The notes under the pieces: generated by a model
What the model saw: only the letters and a program-made list of their open reading frames with translations
What the model was told of the DNA's origin: nothing
Databases searched by the model: none
From: Bilabrum cf. latius
Lineage: Eukaryota > Bigyra: Bicosoecida > Bigyra > Bicosoecida
Direction: 5' to 3'
Length of the DNA: 64,000 nucleotides
Assembly (NCBI GenBank): GCA_965178125.1
Contig: OZ237740.1
Coordinates: 124,001-188,000, forward strand
In this document: in pieces, positions 22,863 through 35,900 of the stretch
Numbering within the stretch: the stretch's first letter is position 1
Layout of the letters: each line of letters starts with the position of its first letter
Translations under genes and position numbers: made by a program

Positions 22863-23522
22863 CTAGCGCCTCAGATGGTTTTGTATGCTTGGTAGTGCGC
22901 GTTGGATTGACTTCATGCCCTTAATTACTATTTGGAAAGTGAGCGGTAGCTGTCTCTGCGACATTCCGTCTCGAATTGTGGCTCCGGACGTATTGATCCG
23001 ATCCTCTGGGCCACGCAATGGCGGAATAACGAGTGGTTTTACAGCTTTATGTAAAAAGTAGGTCAACATCTGACCATACCTCCTTGCATGGGCAACTCGC
23101 GTGTGGCTGGAAGCAGGTGTTCAACGTTCCGATGTGATATTGCAAGTGCATCGGAACTAAGGCTACACATCTTACCAGTCCTACGACTTCATACAACAGA
23201 GCACTTCCATACACCCCTCCAGTCGGTAGCCGAACTAACCGTGGTCCCGATGTCTGCACCGGTGGATGGGGGAAGTTGGTGAGGGCGCTTGGACCAGCAT
23301 CCAGACGACGAAAGTGAAATATGTGGACTAGACAGCCACCAGAAATAAAATACATGCGTATGTTCCAAACTTTGGTATCGATATCACTGCAGCTGCGTCG
23401 CTCACGCCGTGCTCCTCATCAGCGAGCTCGATGCAACCCGGAATGTTGCACCAACTGGATTTCCGGATTTAGTTTCGCACAGCAAACTAGGATCTCAGTC
23501 AAAGGGCCCAGAAATTAAAACT
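22863..23522. other. Divergent spacer, HSP20 / DUF1349 gene
   Basis: This 660-bp spacer separates two divergent start codons. It is comparatively AT-rich. No ORF with family resemblance and no clear regulatory motif was recognised; heat-shock elements were looked for by eye only. Confidence 0.45.
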
Positions 23523-24413
23523 ATGGCATCAATTGATACCAAGGTGGCAGATTGGATTGGATTGGATCCCTCTACACTCGTCGAGCCGACACGTTGGAGT
23601 GGTTCAACCATAGGAGTGTCTGCGAAGAGCAACGCTGTCGCCATTCAATGCCGTCCAGGCTCTGACTATTGGCAGAAGACCCACTATGGATTTATTCACG
23701 ATAATGGGCACACCGCCGGCATCAAAGTAGCCACCATTTAGGAAGATCCATCGGGAGATTTAACGTTCGAGCTTTGCTTCCGAGGAAAGTATACCGAGCA
23801 GTTCGACCAGGGCGGCGTCATGCTCCGAAAGTCACCTACAGACTGGATTAAGGCGGGCCTTGAATTCGTCGACGGTAGCCTCCGAGCGTCTGCGGTCGTC
23901 ACTCGCGATGGGTTCAGTGACTGGTCCACGGCCACGCTGCCTGACGAGTGGCAGGAAGGCCTGAAGGAGGGCACGGACAGCTACGCAGTACGGCTTGCAT
24001 GGGAGCGAGCTAGAACCAGCGTGAGGGTCTGGGGCAGGCGCATCTCGGGTGGTTCAAAAGGAGACGAGGGGGCAGGTTCCGGTGCTGCCAAGTCTGGTGC
24101 CAGTGCCTGTGGCGCTCCAGATGACCGCAGTGCTGTGGAGCCAGGAGCCAGGGATTCGGAATCAGAGTGGTCTCTCCTGAGGATCGCTGGGTGCCCCACG
24201 TGGGGTTTTCCTGCCGTTGAGGGTGGCAAAACCGGCAGTGGAAGCGCGCCCGACTGGGAGATCGGGCCCATGTGTTGTGCACCCGCTTCCACCTCCGGCG
24301 AAGAGCAAGCAGCTACGAAAACTACACCAGGTGTGAGTGATACCACCCCTGGATTTGTGTGCGAGTTCAGTGAGATCCGGCACAGGGCAGCTGGGGTGGA
24401 GTCGGAGCATTGA
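23523..24413 (+). CDS. DUF1349-family protein (concanavalin-like fold)
   Basis: This is a 296-residue DUF1349 protein, a family that includes yeast Ree1, proposed to regulate enolase. Its biochemical role is not established. Visible family features are CRPGSDYWQKTHYGFIHDNG near the N terminus, FRGKYTEQFDQGGVMLR, DWIKAGLEFVDGSLRASAVV, TRDGFSDWS, and the closing IGPMCCAPAS with a final beta strand. A TAG at 23739-23741, read as Gln, falls between VATI and EDPSGDLTFE. The standard code would stop the protein after 72 residues, before most of the fold. A low-complexity insert (about residues 178-220) separates RVWGRR from SEWSLLRIAG. ATG 23523 is chosen because it is the first ATG of the conserved frame. 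It ends in TGA. Confidence 0.85.
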
Positions 24414-24714
24414 GACGAGAAAGGAGAGTGTGTTGAAGGCAAACCTCAATCAACGTGGCATTACCCAACCTCAGCTCCGAATCACATCCAGTCTTCCGGA
24501 TCAAAACACATAGCCTACCAGGAATGGCGGCAAGGTCCATCGGATTTGCTACGATCCATAGGATGACCTCGGCCACCCTGATCGGCTGAATAGCCTGTTC
24601 TCGGGCACAGGGAGTGCTTCAGCGCAAACACGCACACTGCTTGAAGCTTGACCAAACCAAATCGCTGCAGTCGGCTCGTATGCTGAGCGCGCTTCCACTA
24701 GCAGTCAGTTGCGG
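24414..24714. other. Convergent spacer
   Basis: This 301-bp spacer lies between the 3' ends of the DUF1349 gene and the surface-protein gene. Nothing recognisable was seen in it. Confidence 0.5.
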
Positions 24715-27700
24715 TCACGAGAGCTCGGCAGCGTTCGACTTGCCAGCGCCGAACCCCGGCGAGCTGCTGAAGGTCGATGCACTGCTCTGCCCATCCTTAG
24801 CATGGACCAACTGCATCGGATTGGCTGTCTGGATCGCGACTTGAGGCTAGGCGGACCCGGCAGGGGTGGGAGCTGGCTCGGACGACCTCACAACCAAAAC
24901 GTAGTACCCCGCAGCACCGATCCCTGCCAGTACTACCACAGCCACAAGTGCGCCGACAATTGCACCCACGGGGGAATCGGATGCGCTGTCGCCATCGCCA
25001 TCGCTATCACTACCTGCGCCAGCATTTTTCGCCCTGGGCGTCTGAGAAGTGCCCGTGCAGGCGTCCATCTGAACTCCAGTGTCGTAGTTGTCCGTCACCT
25101 GGACCGTTCCGATCTCGACCGGATCCATCAGAACGACTCTGCCAAGGACAAAGTTTGCGCCAGGAACGTCCGTAAAATCCATAGCAACCTCTCCCAGACC
25201 GCTTTGAAAGCTTGAGGCACCGGCATCGAGTCCAACAGTCGCCTCAGAGCACGAAGTGGAGGCCTGAAGCTCGCGACTCGCTGCCGCGTGTGTCTCCTCA
25301 CCGGGGGCAATTGCGATAGGGTCGCTCAGCTTGCGAGAGTCGAGCAGCTATGACGCGGTTCCAGACAGTCTGCGCCGGCTGCTCAAGCTGACTGTAGGGG
25401 TCGTAAAAGTGTTGGACCAAGGGGTGTTTGTGTTGACTGCTGTCGTGGATACTTGGATGGAGAAGTAGACCTCATAGCCAGAACTCCGGCCCGACATATC
25501 AGACAAGTACACCCACGTGTACCATCCGTTTGCGTTGCTATTAAATCGAGACAGCTGCTTTTCCTAGAGAATCTGAGTGTCAGAAACGGGAAGTGACCAA
25601 TCGTCTTGCCAGCCGTTGAGCAGGACAATGTCTGGGTTGCCGCAGGATGAGTCTCCGGTCCAGGTGAAAAACACGAAAACGACAGACTACGAGGAATCGA
25701 ACTCAAGCTTGGTGACTCGTGCATTTGAAATGCCGTCCTCGCAAGCGGGGTTGTTGCTATCGATGTCGATGTTTGACGATGATGAACTGAAGACCGTCCA
25801 AGATCTGTCCGCAGCTCGGTGTTTCACAGACACCCTGAAGTACACCTCGTCACCCTCATCGGCGATGGTAGAAGCGGGGACATCGACATAGTAGTTGCCA
25901 TTCTACAATGTCGTCAGGCCGGATGAAAAATCGCGCTCGTCTAGCACGTTGATGTCGGTGACCCCAGCAAAATCTCGCGACCTCCAAGCGTTCACTCGCA
26001 CACCGACGACTTCCCGACAAACCACGGCGGAACTTGACGAGAACGAAACACGGACATTGGTTCCCACTTCTCTAACAGACGAGATGCTCGGCCCTTTCCG
26101 CTACCCTCTCTGGCACTTGTAGGGCACGTAGCTGGTCAACCCACTCCGGTCTGACACAGCCGACCCGCTCGAGGTCTCCACTGTAACTGCGAAAGCCACG
26201 TTGTACGTGTCTGCCTGGCTCAGATCTGAAACGGGAATGTTGATGTAGTTATAGTCAGTCGACCTCTACATGACGTACTACCGATTCGAGTATAGTGTGC
26301 CAAGAGTGCCGTAGTAGACGCTAACGAATGCCTGGCTTATGCTTCCGCATGCGGTCGTAGAAGAGTGCGTGAAACGGACCTGAAGTTTCTCATACGGGCC
26401 TCCAGCGGTGTCGTCAATATACCAAATTGCTGACAGGACGCTTGGAGCTGGTGGCTTAGCGCAAGTCGGATCGTTCGCGCTGATGTCGATGCTCGATGAT
26501 GCGGCGCTCCGAGGGGACCACGAAACGCTGTTTGCCTCGTACGCCACGTATACGTAAAAGTATACCTTTTTGCCGTTGTCCTGGATGGCGGATGCGGGTA
26601 CTTCTACGTAGCTCCCAGTACTGTCGCTGCTGAGGCTGGAGGTAAGGTCTCTATCATTCAGGACTTGCGTATCAAGGATACTGCCAGTTCCTCGCCAGGC
26701 ATCCACCTTGACCTTGGCGACACCCCGGCACACGTTGTGCACGCTCTCCGCAAATCGAATACGGACGTTACTGCCCACCTCTGCCACAGACGTGATCCTG
26801 TGGTTTCCTCCATCGATATAGTACGAAGTGCAGCGGTAGGGCATGTTGTTCGTCTCTACCGAGTGATCGGATATCGCGGTGCCGTGAGCCGTTCTGACTG
26901 CGATGCTGTAGTGGACGTCTCGAGCACCAGCTCCAGTCAAGTCATCAACTGGAACGTTGACATACTTGTAGTCGCTTGCAGACTGCACCGAGTACTGCCT
27001 GTTCGTGATGACGTCGGTCCATAGACTCGTGTCTGCTGAGACGAGCACTTGCGTTATGCTACCACATGCGGTGGTAGACGAATGCCGAAATTGGATCTAG
27101 ACGTAGTCCCAGCTGCCCCCGTCAGGATCGTCAATGTACACAACATCAGTGATGGTGGGAGTGCTTGGCTTAGCACATGATTGGCTTGGCGTATCATCGT
27201 CGTCAGCTGCATCGTCAGTTGGATCCGGGGTATCGTCAGTTGGATCCGGGGTATCGTCAGTTGGATCCGGGGTATCATCCCCTAGACTTGGAGTATCGTC
27301 TATTGGGTCGTCCCCGATCGATCCGCTACTGTCCTCGATCTCACGAATGGCGGGCGCTGGATTGCCCGGCGTTCCCACCTTTGGTGCGAGCTGAATGCTC
27401 GGGAAGAGCTCGAGCGGAATGATGTTGTACAGCCTAAGGGTAACCAGCGGCCCAATGTCAACAACCGATCGGCCGGAGCTGACTGCGCCCCCGTCACTCT
27501 GAATCACCGTCAGAGGCCTGTACTCGAACCCCCAGTCTGCGTTCGCGATGGCCGTGCCCGGGTCCTCGTCCCAGCGAAGCCCACTGCACTACAATTCTTT
27601 CCAACCCCCGTTATCAGTCGCGGATTGGCAGCCAATGTTGGCCCAGCAAGTACCACTATCGAAGCAATCTGACACGCAGTAGCAACTCTCCGAGAGTTGC

Positions 27701-29416
27701 AGCGCATTGGAGTAGGTGTACCCGAGCTCAGCCATAGCGAATGCCGAAGCACCGACCGTCAATTTAGTGGGAGTCAGCCGCTGATTGCTGCCACGCGCTG
27801 CCATTGCAACATCCGAGGTGATCACGATAGGGAGAATGCCCACGCTGAAGGTGATAGACGGCAGCCTGACCGGGCTGTGCAGCGGTTCAGTCTCGCCAAC
27901 CCCGGCGTCAGCTTGCATGTCTACCACTAGGTCTGCCTTGATCTCAGCATCGCCACGAAGAAGCACCTTGAACTTGCGCAGCCCATTTCGGAATCCAGTA
28001 GGAACAAAGAGAAGTGTGTCGGTGACCTGCGAATAGCCGGCAATCACCAGACTGAGCGACGCTTCGAGGTAGGCGTACCTGCGCGACAAATTTCACGACG
28101 AGTTAAGGGACGAAAAGGGGTATTACCAATGAAAGCAGCCAGTGTGAGTATCCTATGCATATCAAGAGGGCTCGTAACGGTATGGTTAGAACGACGGTGG
28201 GCACACGATCTCACGTGTCTTCGAAGTACATGACGTCGTTCACCAATTGAATGCGATCCTCGATGGCCCGGTCCTGGTCGAAGTCGTAGTTGATCCCCCA
28301 CTGGAACAGATTCAGCTCGCAGTCGTAGTTGAATTGCGTCGTCATGGTGGATACAGCATAGCCGAGACTCTGCTCGTCGCACATGCCAGACGAAGCACGC
28401 CGAGCCCGGCTCCGTGCCTGCTGCTTGGACTCGTGAAGCGACTCGCGGATGGCGGCCGTGCTTCGCTGTCCTTTCATGAGCCCTGTCCGAAGCGATTGGC
28501 CTGGCTTCTTCTACTTGGCCGATACGTCTGGATCCATGTTGAATTCGAGGTCGAAGGCTTCCGTTGCCATGCTGGGTGGGACGTTCTCCGCGCGCAGCCG
28601 TGTTTCCCACAGCTCGGCTCCCTGCTCGTTGCGCACCTGAATCGGGTCTTCGGTGGCTACGACAAGAACTGTTTGGCCAACAGGTTTCTCGCTGTGCTGC
28701 GGTTTGCTGAGTCCCTGCTCGATGCGTTTGTCCACCTTGCCGGGGCCCTTGTGGCGGAGCACGCCATCCGCCAGCCTCTCGCTGCAGCCCCAGCCCTCCT
28801 CCAGCACGATTGGTTGGTCCACTTGTACTTCAAATGGGGCCGCTGACGTGATGATCATCTCATCCGAATCCGGGGGACACGCCAGTCCTAGAACCTCCCC
28901 CCGGTTCTCCAAGACAATCGCGTCGCTGCGCAGAACAGCATGATACTGAATCCGAGCGGTCCCAACTCCTGGAGCGTGTACCTCGTCAGCATGCAGGTAC
29001 CGTCCGCCGTGCTAACCATTAGACTCCTCTGCTGTCTCAATTGGAAGCGTGCGTCGGCCGATGCGCAGCAGGCCGGACGGCACGATCCGCTCGAACTCTC
29101 TGTGGTGGAATCGAGCCGCCTTGAGACCGTCGGGTCCATCGAATCCATGGGCCTCGATTGCAGCTTGTAGTTCACGGGCATGCCGGTCATGCTTTAAGGC
29201 ACGGCCGTTTTTCGAGTGAACACCGGAATGCACGACACGCACTGAAAGGCTGTTGTTTGCCGCCACCTTGCGGATTCCAGCCAGTGCGTTCTCCAGGTCA
29301 CACGCGCTGTCTAAACCGCACATTTGCACAACAAGATGGCAGCTCGGTGCAAGCGTACACTTTAGAGTCTGCAACATTGTTTGAAATATTGGCATTATGG
29401 CGCAAGAGTTCGGCAT
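24715..29416 (-). CDS. Single-pass surface protein with 239-residue repeats
   Basis: This is a predicted cell-surface protein of about 1521 residues. Exon 2 (28078-24715) is well supported. The join to exon 1 (29416-28215) across a 136-bp GT-AG intron is supported by donor GTGAGA, acceptor CGCAG and matching phase. The start at 29416 is less sure, because no signal peptide is evident. Exon 2 carries an acidic DDTPDPT repeat (27187-27300), then at least two beta-rich repeats 717 nt apart (RHSSTTACGSI and THSSTTACGSI; DVPASTIAD-like strands), and a more diverged third. A transmembrane helix follows (VGAIVGALVAVVVLAGIGAA, about 24950), then a polar tail ending in TGA 24715. Twelve TAGs are read as Gln: 29012, 28511, 27589, 27097, 26278, 26266, 26101, 25903, 25687, 25564, 25348 and 24847. 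The family is not recognised; adhesion is a guess. Confidence 0.7.
26200..27130 (-). repeat. Protein-coding tandem repeat, 717-nt period
   Basis: Two consecutive coding repeats in the surface-protein gene have a period of 717 nt (239 codons). Matching segments include HSSTTACGSI, NR-x-Y followed four codons on by a second aligned residue, DYKYVNVPV against DYNYINIPV, and EVGSNVRIRF against EVGTNVRVSF. Three TAG codons align with CAG codons in the neighbouring repeat: 27097 with 26380, 26278 with 26995, and 26266 with 26983. Confidence 0.9.
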
Positions 29417-29979
29417 TAAAGTCTCTGAGGGGCGAATCAGTTAGGGTGGCAAATTCGAGACAAAACAATCGCACATGCGGCGCACAAGACTGAAACCACA
29501 TAATCCTTACAGGCAAAGTTATCTTTGTAAAAACAGAGCACAGCTACTCAGAAATACCGCACTACTGGCCCATTGGGCTCATAACCACGGCAACCGCCTC
29601 GTGGTAATGCTCGTCGTACCGAGCAGCGTTCGATGGGATCTGAGCCGCTCTAATGCACTAGGTGCTAAGCACAGCGTACACCATTGACAAAAGCATTGGT
29701 CTCATGTTGGCTAGTGTTGACCAGTACGCGTCAATGTCTATGCGAAACTGTGCCTGACAGTGCCCTGCTTCTCCGGAGGTGGACAAACGGATCTTTGTGG
29801 CATTTCCGGATCCATGCAATCTTGCGGACTAGTCTAATGCAATTTTTGTAGATCCCGACGAACGAACAAAACTACCGTGTCGCAAGCAAGCAAGTATCCC
29901 TACACCCTCCTCCGTGCATCTCGAAACAAAACGCCGCGCGACTGGCACCACTCGTCGAACATCACATCTCTAACACTCA
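29417..29979. other. Spacer upstream of the surface-protein gene
   Basis: This 563-bp spacer holds the 5' flank of the surface-protein gene and the 3' flank of the DUF1800-DUF1501 gene. It is AT-richer than the coding DNA. No gene was recognised, though an unseen first exon of the surface protein could lie here. Confidence 0.4.
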
Positions 29980-32900
29980 TCACATCTGACGGTCCGAGCC
30001 GTCGAGGTTGTCGAACAGAGCCTCCCGCGAAATACGCTGCTCCTCAGGGAAGTACTTGAGATTCGGCAGCACCCAGTCCAGGTTGCCCTCCTCCACGCCG
30101 AACCACCCCGCGATACCGTTCCACAGGCCCTCCCATGACAGCGTGGGGATCAATCGACCTCGTCCGATGTTGAGCTCGCTGCCGTCCCGGATATCAGTCG
30201 GGTACTGGCCGTGGATCCTGCCGCCGCGCACGCTTCCTCCCAGCATGAAGGCGTTGCCGCCCCACGCGTGGTCTGTCCCCGCCCCGTTGGACGTCAGTGT
30301 TCTGGCGAACTCGGACGCAGACAAAATCGTGGTGTTCCTCCAAACCCCCTGCAGCTTCATCTCGTCGATGAAGCTGGACAGCGCCTGGTCGATCTGCGGG
30401 AACTTCTCCTCCAGGGTATCGAAGGCGTTAGAATGCGAATCAAACCCACCGATGGTCACGTAGAACACGTCACGCTTCGAGCCAAGGTACCTCCGCGCAG
30501 ACACGATGCGAGCCGCCTGCTCCAGCTGCCTCGCAAAGCTTGTGGGGCGATCCACCTGCGTCGCCTCGAAGTCCTGCATGAGCTCCCCGTGCGAATCGAT
30601 GGACTAGGCCAGCTCCCTGGAGCGCTCCAGTGCGCCGAGCATCTGGCGGGACCATGTGTCTGCGTGCACGCCCGTGGAACCGTTCTTGACAAGAGCCTCG
30701 AGCGCATTGTGAAGGTGGGTCGTCCTCCCGTTCTCGTCAAAGGCAACGACGCCCGACCATGCGTCCACGATATCAGCCGCGCCCTCCTCCGACCCACCCA
30801 CCGCGATGCTGTTCCCGCTGATCGAGTAGGCGTTCACGCTCTCTCCCTGTCTGGCCAGCGCGTCCTTCAGTCGGCCCAGCACGCCCTTGCCGTCAAGCCC
30901 CTGCGCGTGCACGGTCTGCGTGGCCTTGGTCTGTACGTTGTGCGCGAACAGCTGGGGCGGCAGCTGCACGTTCCCGTCGTCCCAGTTCTGCCTGGTCACT
31001 GGCTCCACCATGGGCCCTACGTTGGCGATGAAGGACGCCTGGCCCTCGTCGTACAGCTCCTTGACCAGAGGAAGACGGTAGTGCACTCCAAACGTGTCGC
31101 ACGGCTGGGTCCCACTGGGCACGTCAAGCCGTAGGAGCTGATCCCGAGGCAAGGCGACGTCCCCTCTCACCTGCTGGTACTGGGCGTACATGTCGGTGCC
31201 CTGGCAGTTAGAGTGCGGCACCAGGAGGTTATAGGAGTCCAACCCGCCGGCAAAGAACAGGTACACCAGGGCGTGATAGTCCTCCTCGGGGTGCTCCGCG
31301 CCATGCCCGGTCTCGTCCACGATCGCGTCGGCAGTGATAGAGGTTGCCTCATGCACACCGGCAGCATGGAACTCGGGGGCGGCGGTCATCAGCTGGATGG
31401 CTGCACTCACGCGCTCGTTGTCCGTCCAGTCTCGCTCGGTGTCGTTGGACATGCGCACGTACGTGTCCTCAAGCACCTGCCTCGTGCTCGCGCTCATCCT
31501 GCCGCCGGTGAGCAGCAGGTTCAGCTCGTCCGTCATGGCCCTTGCCTTGCCGCTGAAGGAGGGGCTGTCGCCCTCCGGCATGGGGGCCTGCCAGGACAGA
31601 TGCCCACTCCAGTTGTCCTCGGCTGGGAGCCTGTTCAGCCTGATGCGCCAGCAGCTGATCCCACGGAAGGGCTCCTGCCCCAGTCCCCTCTCGCAGTTTG
31701 TCATGCCGTACTCCACGAGAGACAGCATACCGTTGAGCCAGGTGATGATGGTGGGTGTGTTGAGGATCTGGGCCTCTGGTGCCACCAGTCCCGACTGTGA
31801 CACCTTGCCTGATGGGCTGAAATCCGACTGGAAAAAGTTGAACACGGACGGGCTGAAGTACGGCGACTGCAGGAGGCGGCTCTCGAGCGACCTCATCTCG
31901 AGGTCCATGCCGTCCCTTGACGAGTACTCCATGGCTCGGAGCAGGTGCAGCAGCTTGATGATGGGCTCACGCGCCTTGCCGTAGGTGGGATCCATCTCGA
32001 GTGCGGGGCTGAGCGCCTCCGGGTCCAAAAGCACCGCTGCGATCGTGGCAGCCATGTCACCGTATTGCCCGCTCCCAATCCACTCGTGCTGTCCTCTCTG
32101 GAAAGCCGTGGCTACCCTCTCAACGTATCCCGGGCTTGGGTTGGACGAGGTGAACCGCTTGATCATGAAGTCGGCCACGAAGGGCGGCACGTTCTCGTGC
32201 TCCACGTACAGGTCGAGAGCGGCGTCAGTCTCGTGGTAGGCGTCCCTCGATGCTGGCTCCCAGTGGGCATTGAACTGGGGAGGGTTCCTGAAAGAGAAGG
32301 AGTTGCTGCCGCTACCGATCTGGATGGAGCTCCTGTAGTTGGCCAGGTGCTTCCACTTGTTGCGCCTGACTTGGGCCCAGAAGATCGTCTTCTCGTCGTA
32401 CATGCCGCCGGTGCTGTTCACGTGGAAGTAGACCTTAGCCCTGTCGTACTTCATTAGGTCGTTGCACGCCTTGGTAGTGCACATTGTGTACGTGCCTTCA
32501 TCGAAGGAAGCCGGGTCGGGGGCGCCGATGGTTAGAACGTCGGTGATGTCCGACATGTTCCTCGGGGTCTGCGTGATGACAGCCTCGGTCACCACCGTGG
32601 CGTTGCAAAGGAGAAGCGTCTCCTCGTTGACGTCGCCCGTGGAGGGCACAGCACCGGTATCGTCGCTAGACGGCGTCATTGGCTCGCAGGCCTCCGCGGG
32701 AAAGTGACCGTCTAGGGGCTTGGGCGCGCTGCCATCCCAAAGCACCCGGAATGGGAACTTGTCGGCGCCCTTCTTGGTTCTGACCTGCGCCCGGTCTTCC
32801 CTTTCAGTGTGCTTGAAGCGGTGGATGGCAGAGACACGGCCGTCTGGATGCACCTGCGCCTGCACGAAGCAGGTGCCGGTGCCCCACTGCTGCTGGAGGT

Positions 32901-35900
32901 TCCTGTTCCCGCAGTCCCAGCGGGGGTCCCAGTGGTCGCAGATGTACTTGCCCTCGGCCGCGCACCGCGCCTCGGCGGTTGCGTACGACACGCGCTCTCC
33001 CGCGTACCCCTTGCAGGGAACAGTGGCGCGCCATGGGTTGCCGTGCTCGCAGCAGCCGCCGCCCGCAGCAGACAGCCGCTCGTCGATGCAGAAGCCGTTC
33101 CACCGCCAGCCCGTGCTGGCGGGCTTCTACCTGCCCTCCTCCACGAAGGCAAACTCCACGCATGGCACCCGCTCGTACTCGTAGTACACGGGCGACTGGT
33201 GCTAACCGCGATCGATCTTGATCACACGCACCGTTTCCACGTCGCACTCGATGCCGTGGCACTCCAAGTTGGAATTGATCGTCACCACCGAGTCCAGCAT
33301 GCTCTTGCAGGACGCCGCTGTGCTCCCCTGTTCGCCGCAGATAGCGCCGTGAAGCTGTGACTCGCCCCGGACTGGGGTGAAGTAGTCGAAATTCTTGGTG
33401 TTGCCGTGATCCGTCTGCAGCTTGGGGGTCGGATCCTCGCCCAGGTAGTGGTACCTGGCACCTTTTCGGAGGAAATGGAGCTTGGGCAGGCTCCAGCACG
33501 CGGGGTAGGAATCCCCGATGTGGCGCCCATGCAGTGCCAGCTTAGGGAAGGAGTCGCGCCACGTGGGCTGCACCCACAGCGGGTCGATGTGGTTGTAGCT
33601 GTTGTCGCCACCGGGATTCTCGATGTTGCCTCTGGCGGGCTGCTGGTCGAACCCCGTCCAGACGCGGGACAGCTCGAGCACGTCGTCGTTTGTGTACGTG
33701 GGAATAGGTTCTCCGTTGGAGTCGAGCTTCTGGGTACCGTTCATGTGCAGCTCCCACAGTCCGATGGTGAAGAGCTACATGATCTCCCTGGCGTAGTTCT
33801 CGTCGGGGTACAGCTCCTTGCGCGGCCAGATGTACTTGGAGTAGTGCAGCGATCGAGTCTCGAGGAAAGTCAGCATGCGGGCCATGGCGGGGCTGTAGGA
33901 CACCTCCTTGACGATGTCGCGGTAGCTGCCGAAGGCGTTCCGCACGAAGATGTCGTAGTACGTCAGGAAGATCTCCATCTCGTTCTGCCTAGAGATGCCC
34001 TCCTGCGACACCACAAAGATCTGCGCAAGCGCCCAGGCCACCCTCTGCCTCAGCTGATCGGGGGCGTCCATGACTGTGTTCAGCCAAGCGGTGGACTTGG
34101 ACTGACTGCCACGCCTGCCCCTCACGTATTGGTCCTCCTCCTGGTTGTTGATGTCGTTGTTCCCTGCAATTCCCATCACGTACCGCATGCCCTCCGCGGG
34201 TTCATTCGCCACCTCGCCTGGAGACCCGCAGAACTCCTGCAGGGGTGCCTGGTTGGAGCCAGTGGAGGCCCCCGAGCCTATGGCTGTGCCCAGGGCGTCG
34301 TTGACGAGCTCCCGAGGCAGGTCTGCAAAATCAACGTTCTGGTTGCGCCTTCCAATGTATGTGTGCTTGCTCTCGTGGCCCCTCCACCGACTCATCATGT
34401 GCCAACTAGGATAGGTGAGCGAGGCGGAGCCAGACATGGCGAACTTGGCGATGGGGTTAGGGCGGTTACCGTTGAATGCCTCGTCGTTGCCCTGGTGCAG
34501 CGTGGTCCAGGCCGTGAAATCGTACACGGACAGCTCGTTGTGGTGGACGTGCTGCCAGCAGGTCACCACGCCGGTCCCCGTAGAGTTGTCCGTCACCAGG
34601 ATCTGCACACCCTTGCTGGCAGCCGTGCACTCGTCGTCCTTGGATCGGATGTCGATGACGTCAGCGTCATCGTCGGCCTCTAGAATCAGCTCGGAGAGCC
34701 AGTCGTGGGTTCCCTGATCGATCGCGGCAGAGCTGCCCTCGCTGGGCTGAGCAGCTTGAGGGCATTGGTCTCCTGCCCCCACGCGCCTCCACCTGCTGGT
34801 GGTATCGTCGCACGGCGGGTCCTCACCGTCCAGCCTCAGGCCGGTGACGTAGTGCACGTGCCTGCCAACGTGCTCGTAGAACGCCTTGATGGTGTCGTCA
34901 TCAAGCTGTACGGTCCGACTGGGATACATACGAGAGGCGCACCGCTGCAGGCCCACCTTGCACGAGTGCTCGTTCAGGAACGTCCTCGGCACCACCACGC
35001 ACTGCTCCACGCCCCGTATGACGTCACTCGACGGTTCACTGACGTCATTGTCAATCAGGCGCAGGCGTGACTCGTGCAGCAGCCACTCGGAAGGCGCCCC
35101 GTTGGATCCGCTCGAGGTTCTGAGAAAGGCGGGGCCGGTGGGAGGCGCATCGCACGAGCTACCTTGGACGGCGGGAAGATAGAAGGCGTCCACAGCAGGT
35201 GCGGCCACAGGCACAACCTCTGCATTTGTCATGACAAGCCGATTCCCCACAGCAGCCTGCAGCTCGCTCGTGGGGAAATGTACCTGCGGATTGTCCATGC
35301 GGCCCATGCAGTCCGTACCGAACTCGATCTCACCACCCACCTTCTGCTCCACGTCGCAGATGGCCCACGGTGCGTCACCAGCCATGGAATCTGCGGTCCA
35401 ATTGGCACCCATGTACGTCCGCGGCATGCCGTCCACCGTCAGGATGCCATCACTCGTCACATCGAGCTTCTAGCCCTGGTCATCGATCGACAGAGCAAAC
35501 CTCCTCCACCGTGACTCGGCCTGGCAGGGGCCACGCACCCCGCCCGAGTCGATCGGGCGAAGGTTCCTTGGGTTCGCTCGCTTGCGGTAGTACGCCCGGT
35601 GGAGCGTGGGAGGCACCTCATGCATCTGGTCATAGACCCACCCGGATGCGGTGCGGGCGAATTCCTCGGTGGGGTTCGGGGTGGGGTTGGGGCCTGGGGT
35701 AGGGAAAGCGTCCAGCTCTGCCCTAGTGGTTCCGAAGGTTGCAGCCTGCAGAAATCGGGCGGCGCGGACCTCATGGGGAACCTGGTCCGGCGAGAGCACC
35801 GCAGTGGACTGCACCCAGTAGGCAACGCCTCCACCCTCGGCCCCGTCCTGCAGCGCGCGGCGCCGGCTCTCGCTCGACGCGGTTCCGCTGGCTGCGTCCT

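Noticed and set aside
28044-28610. ATG with a signal-peptide-like stretch at about 28160 as the start of the surface protein
   Set aside because: Its splice phase does not match the exon 2 acceptor, whereas the exon ending at 28215 does.
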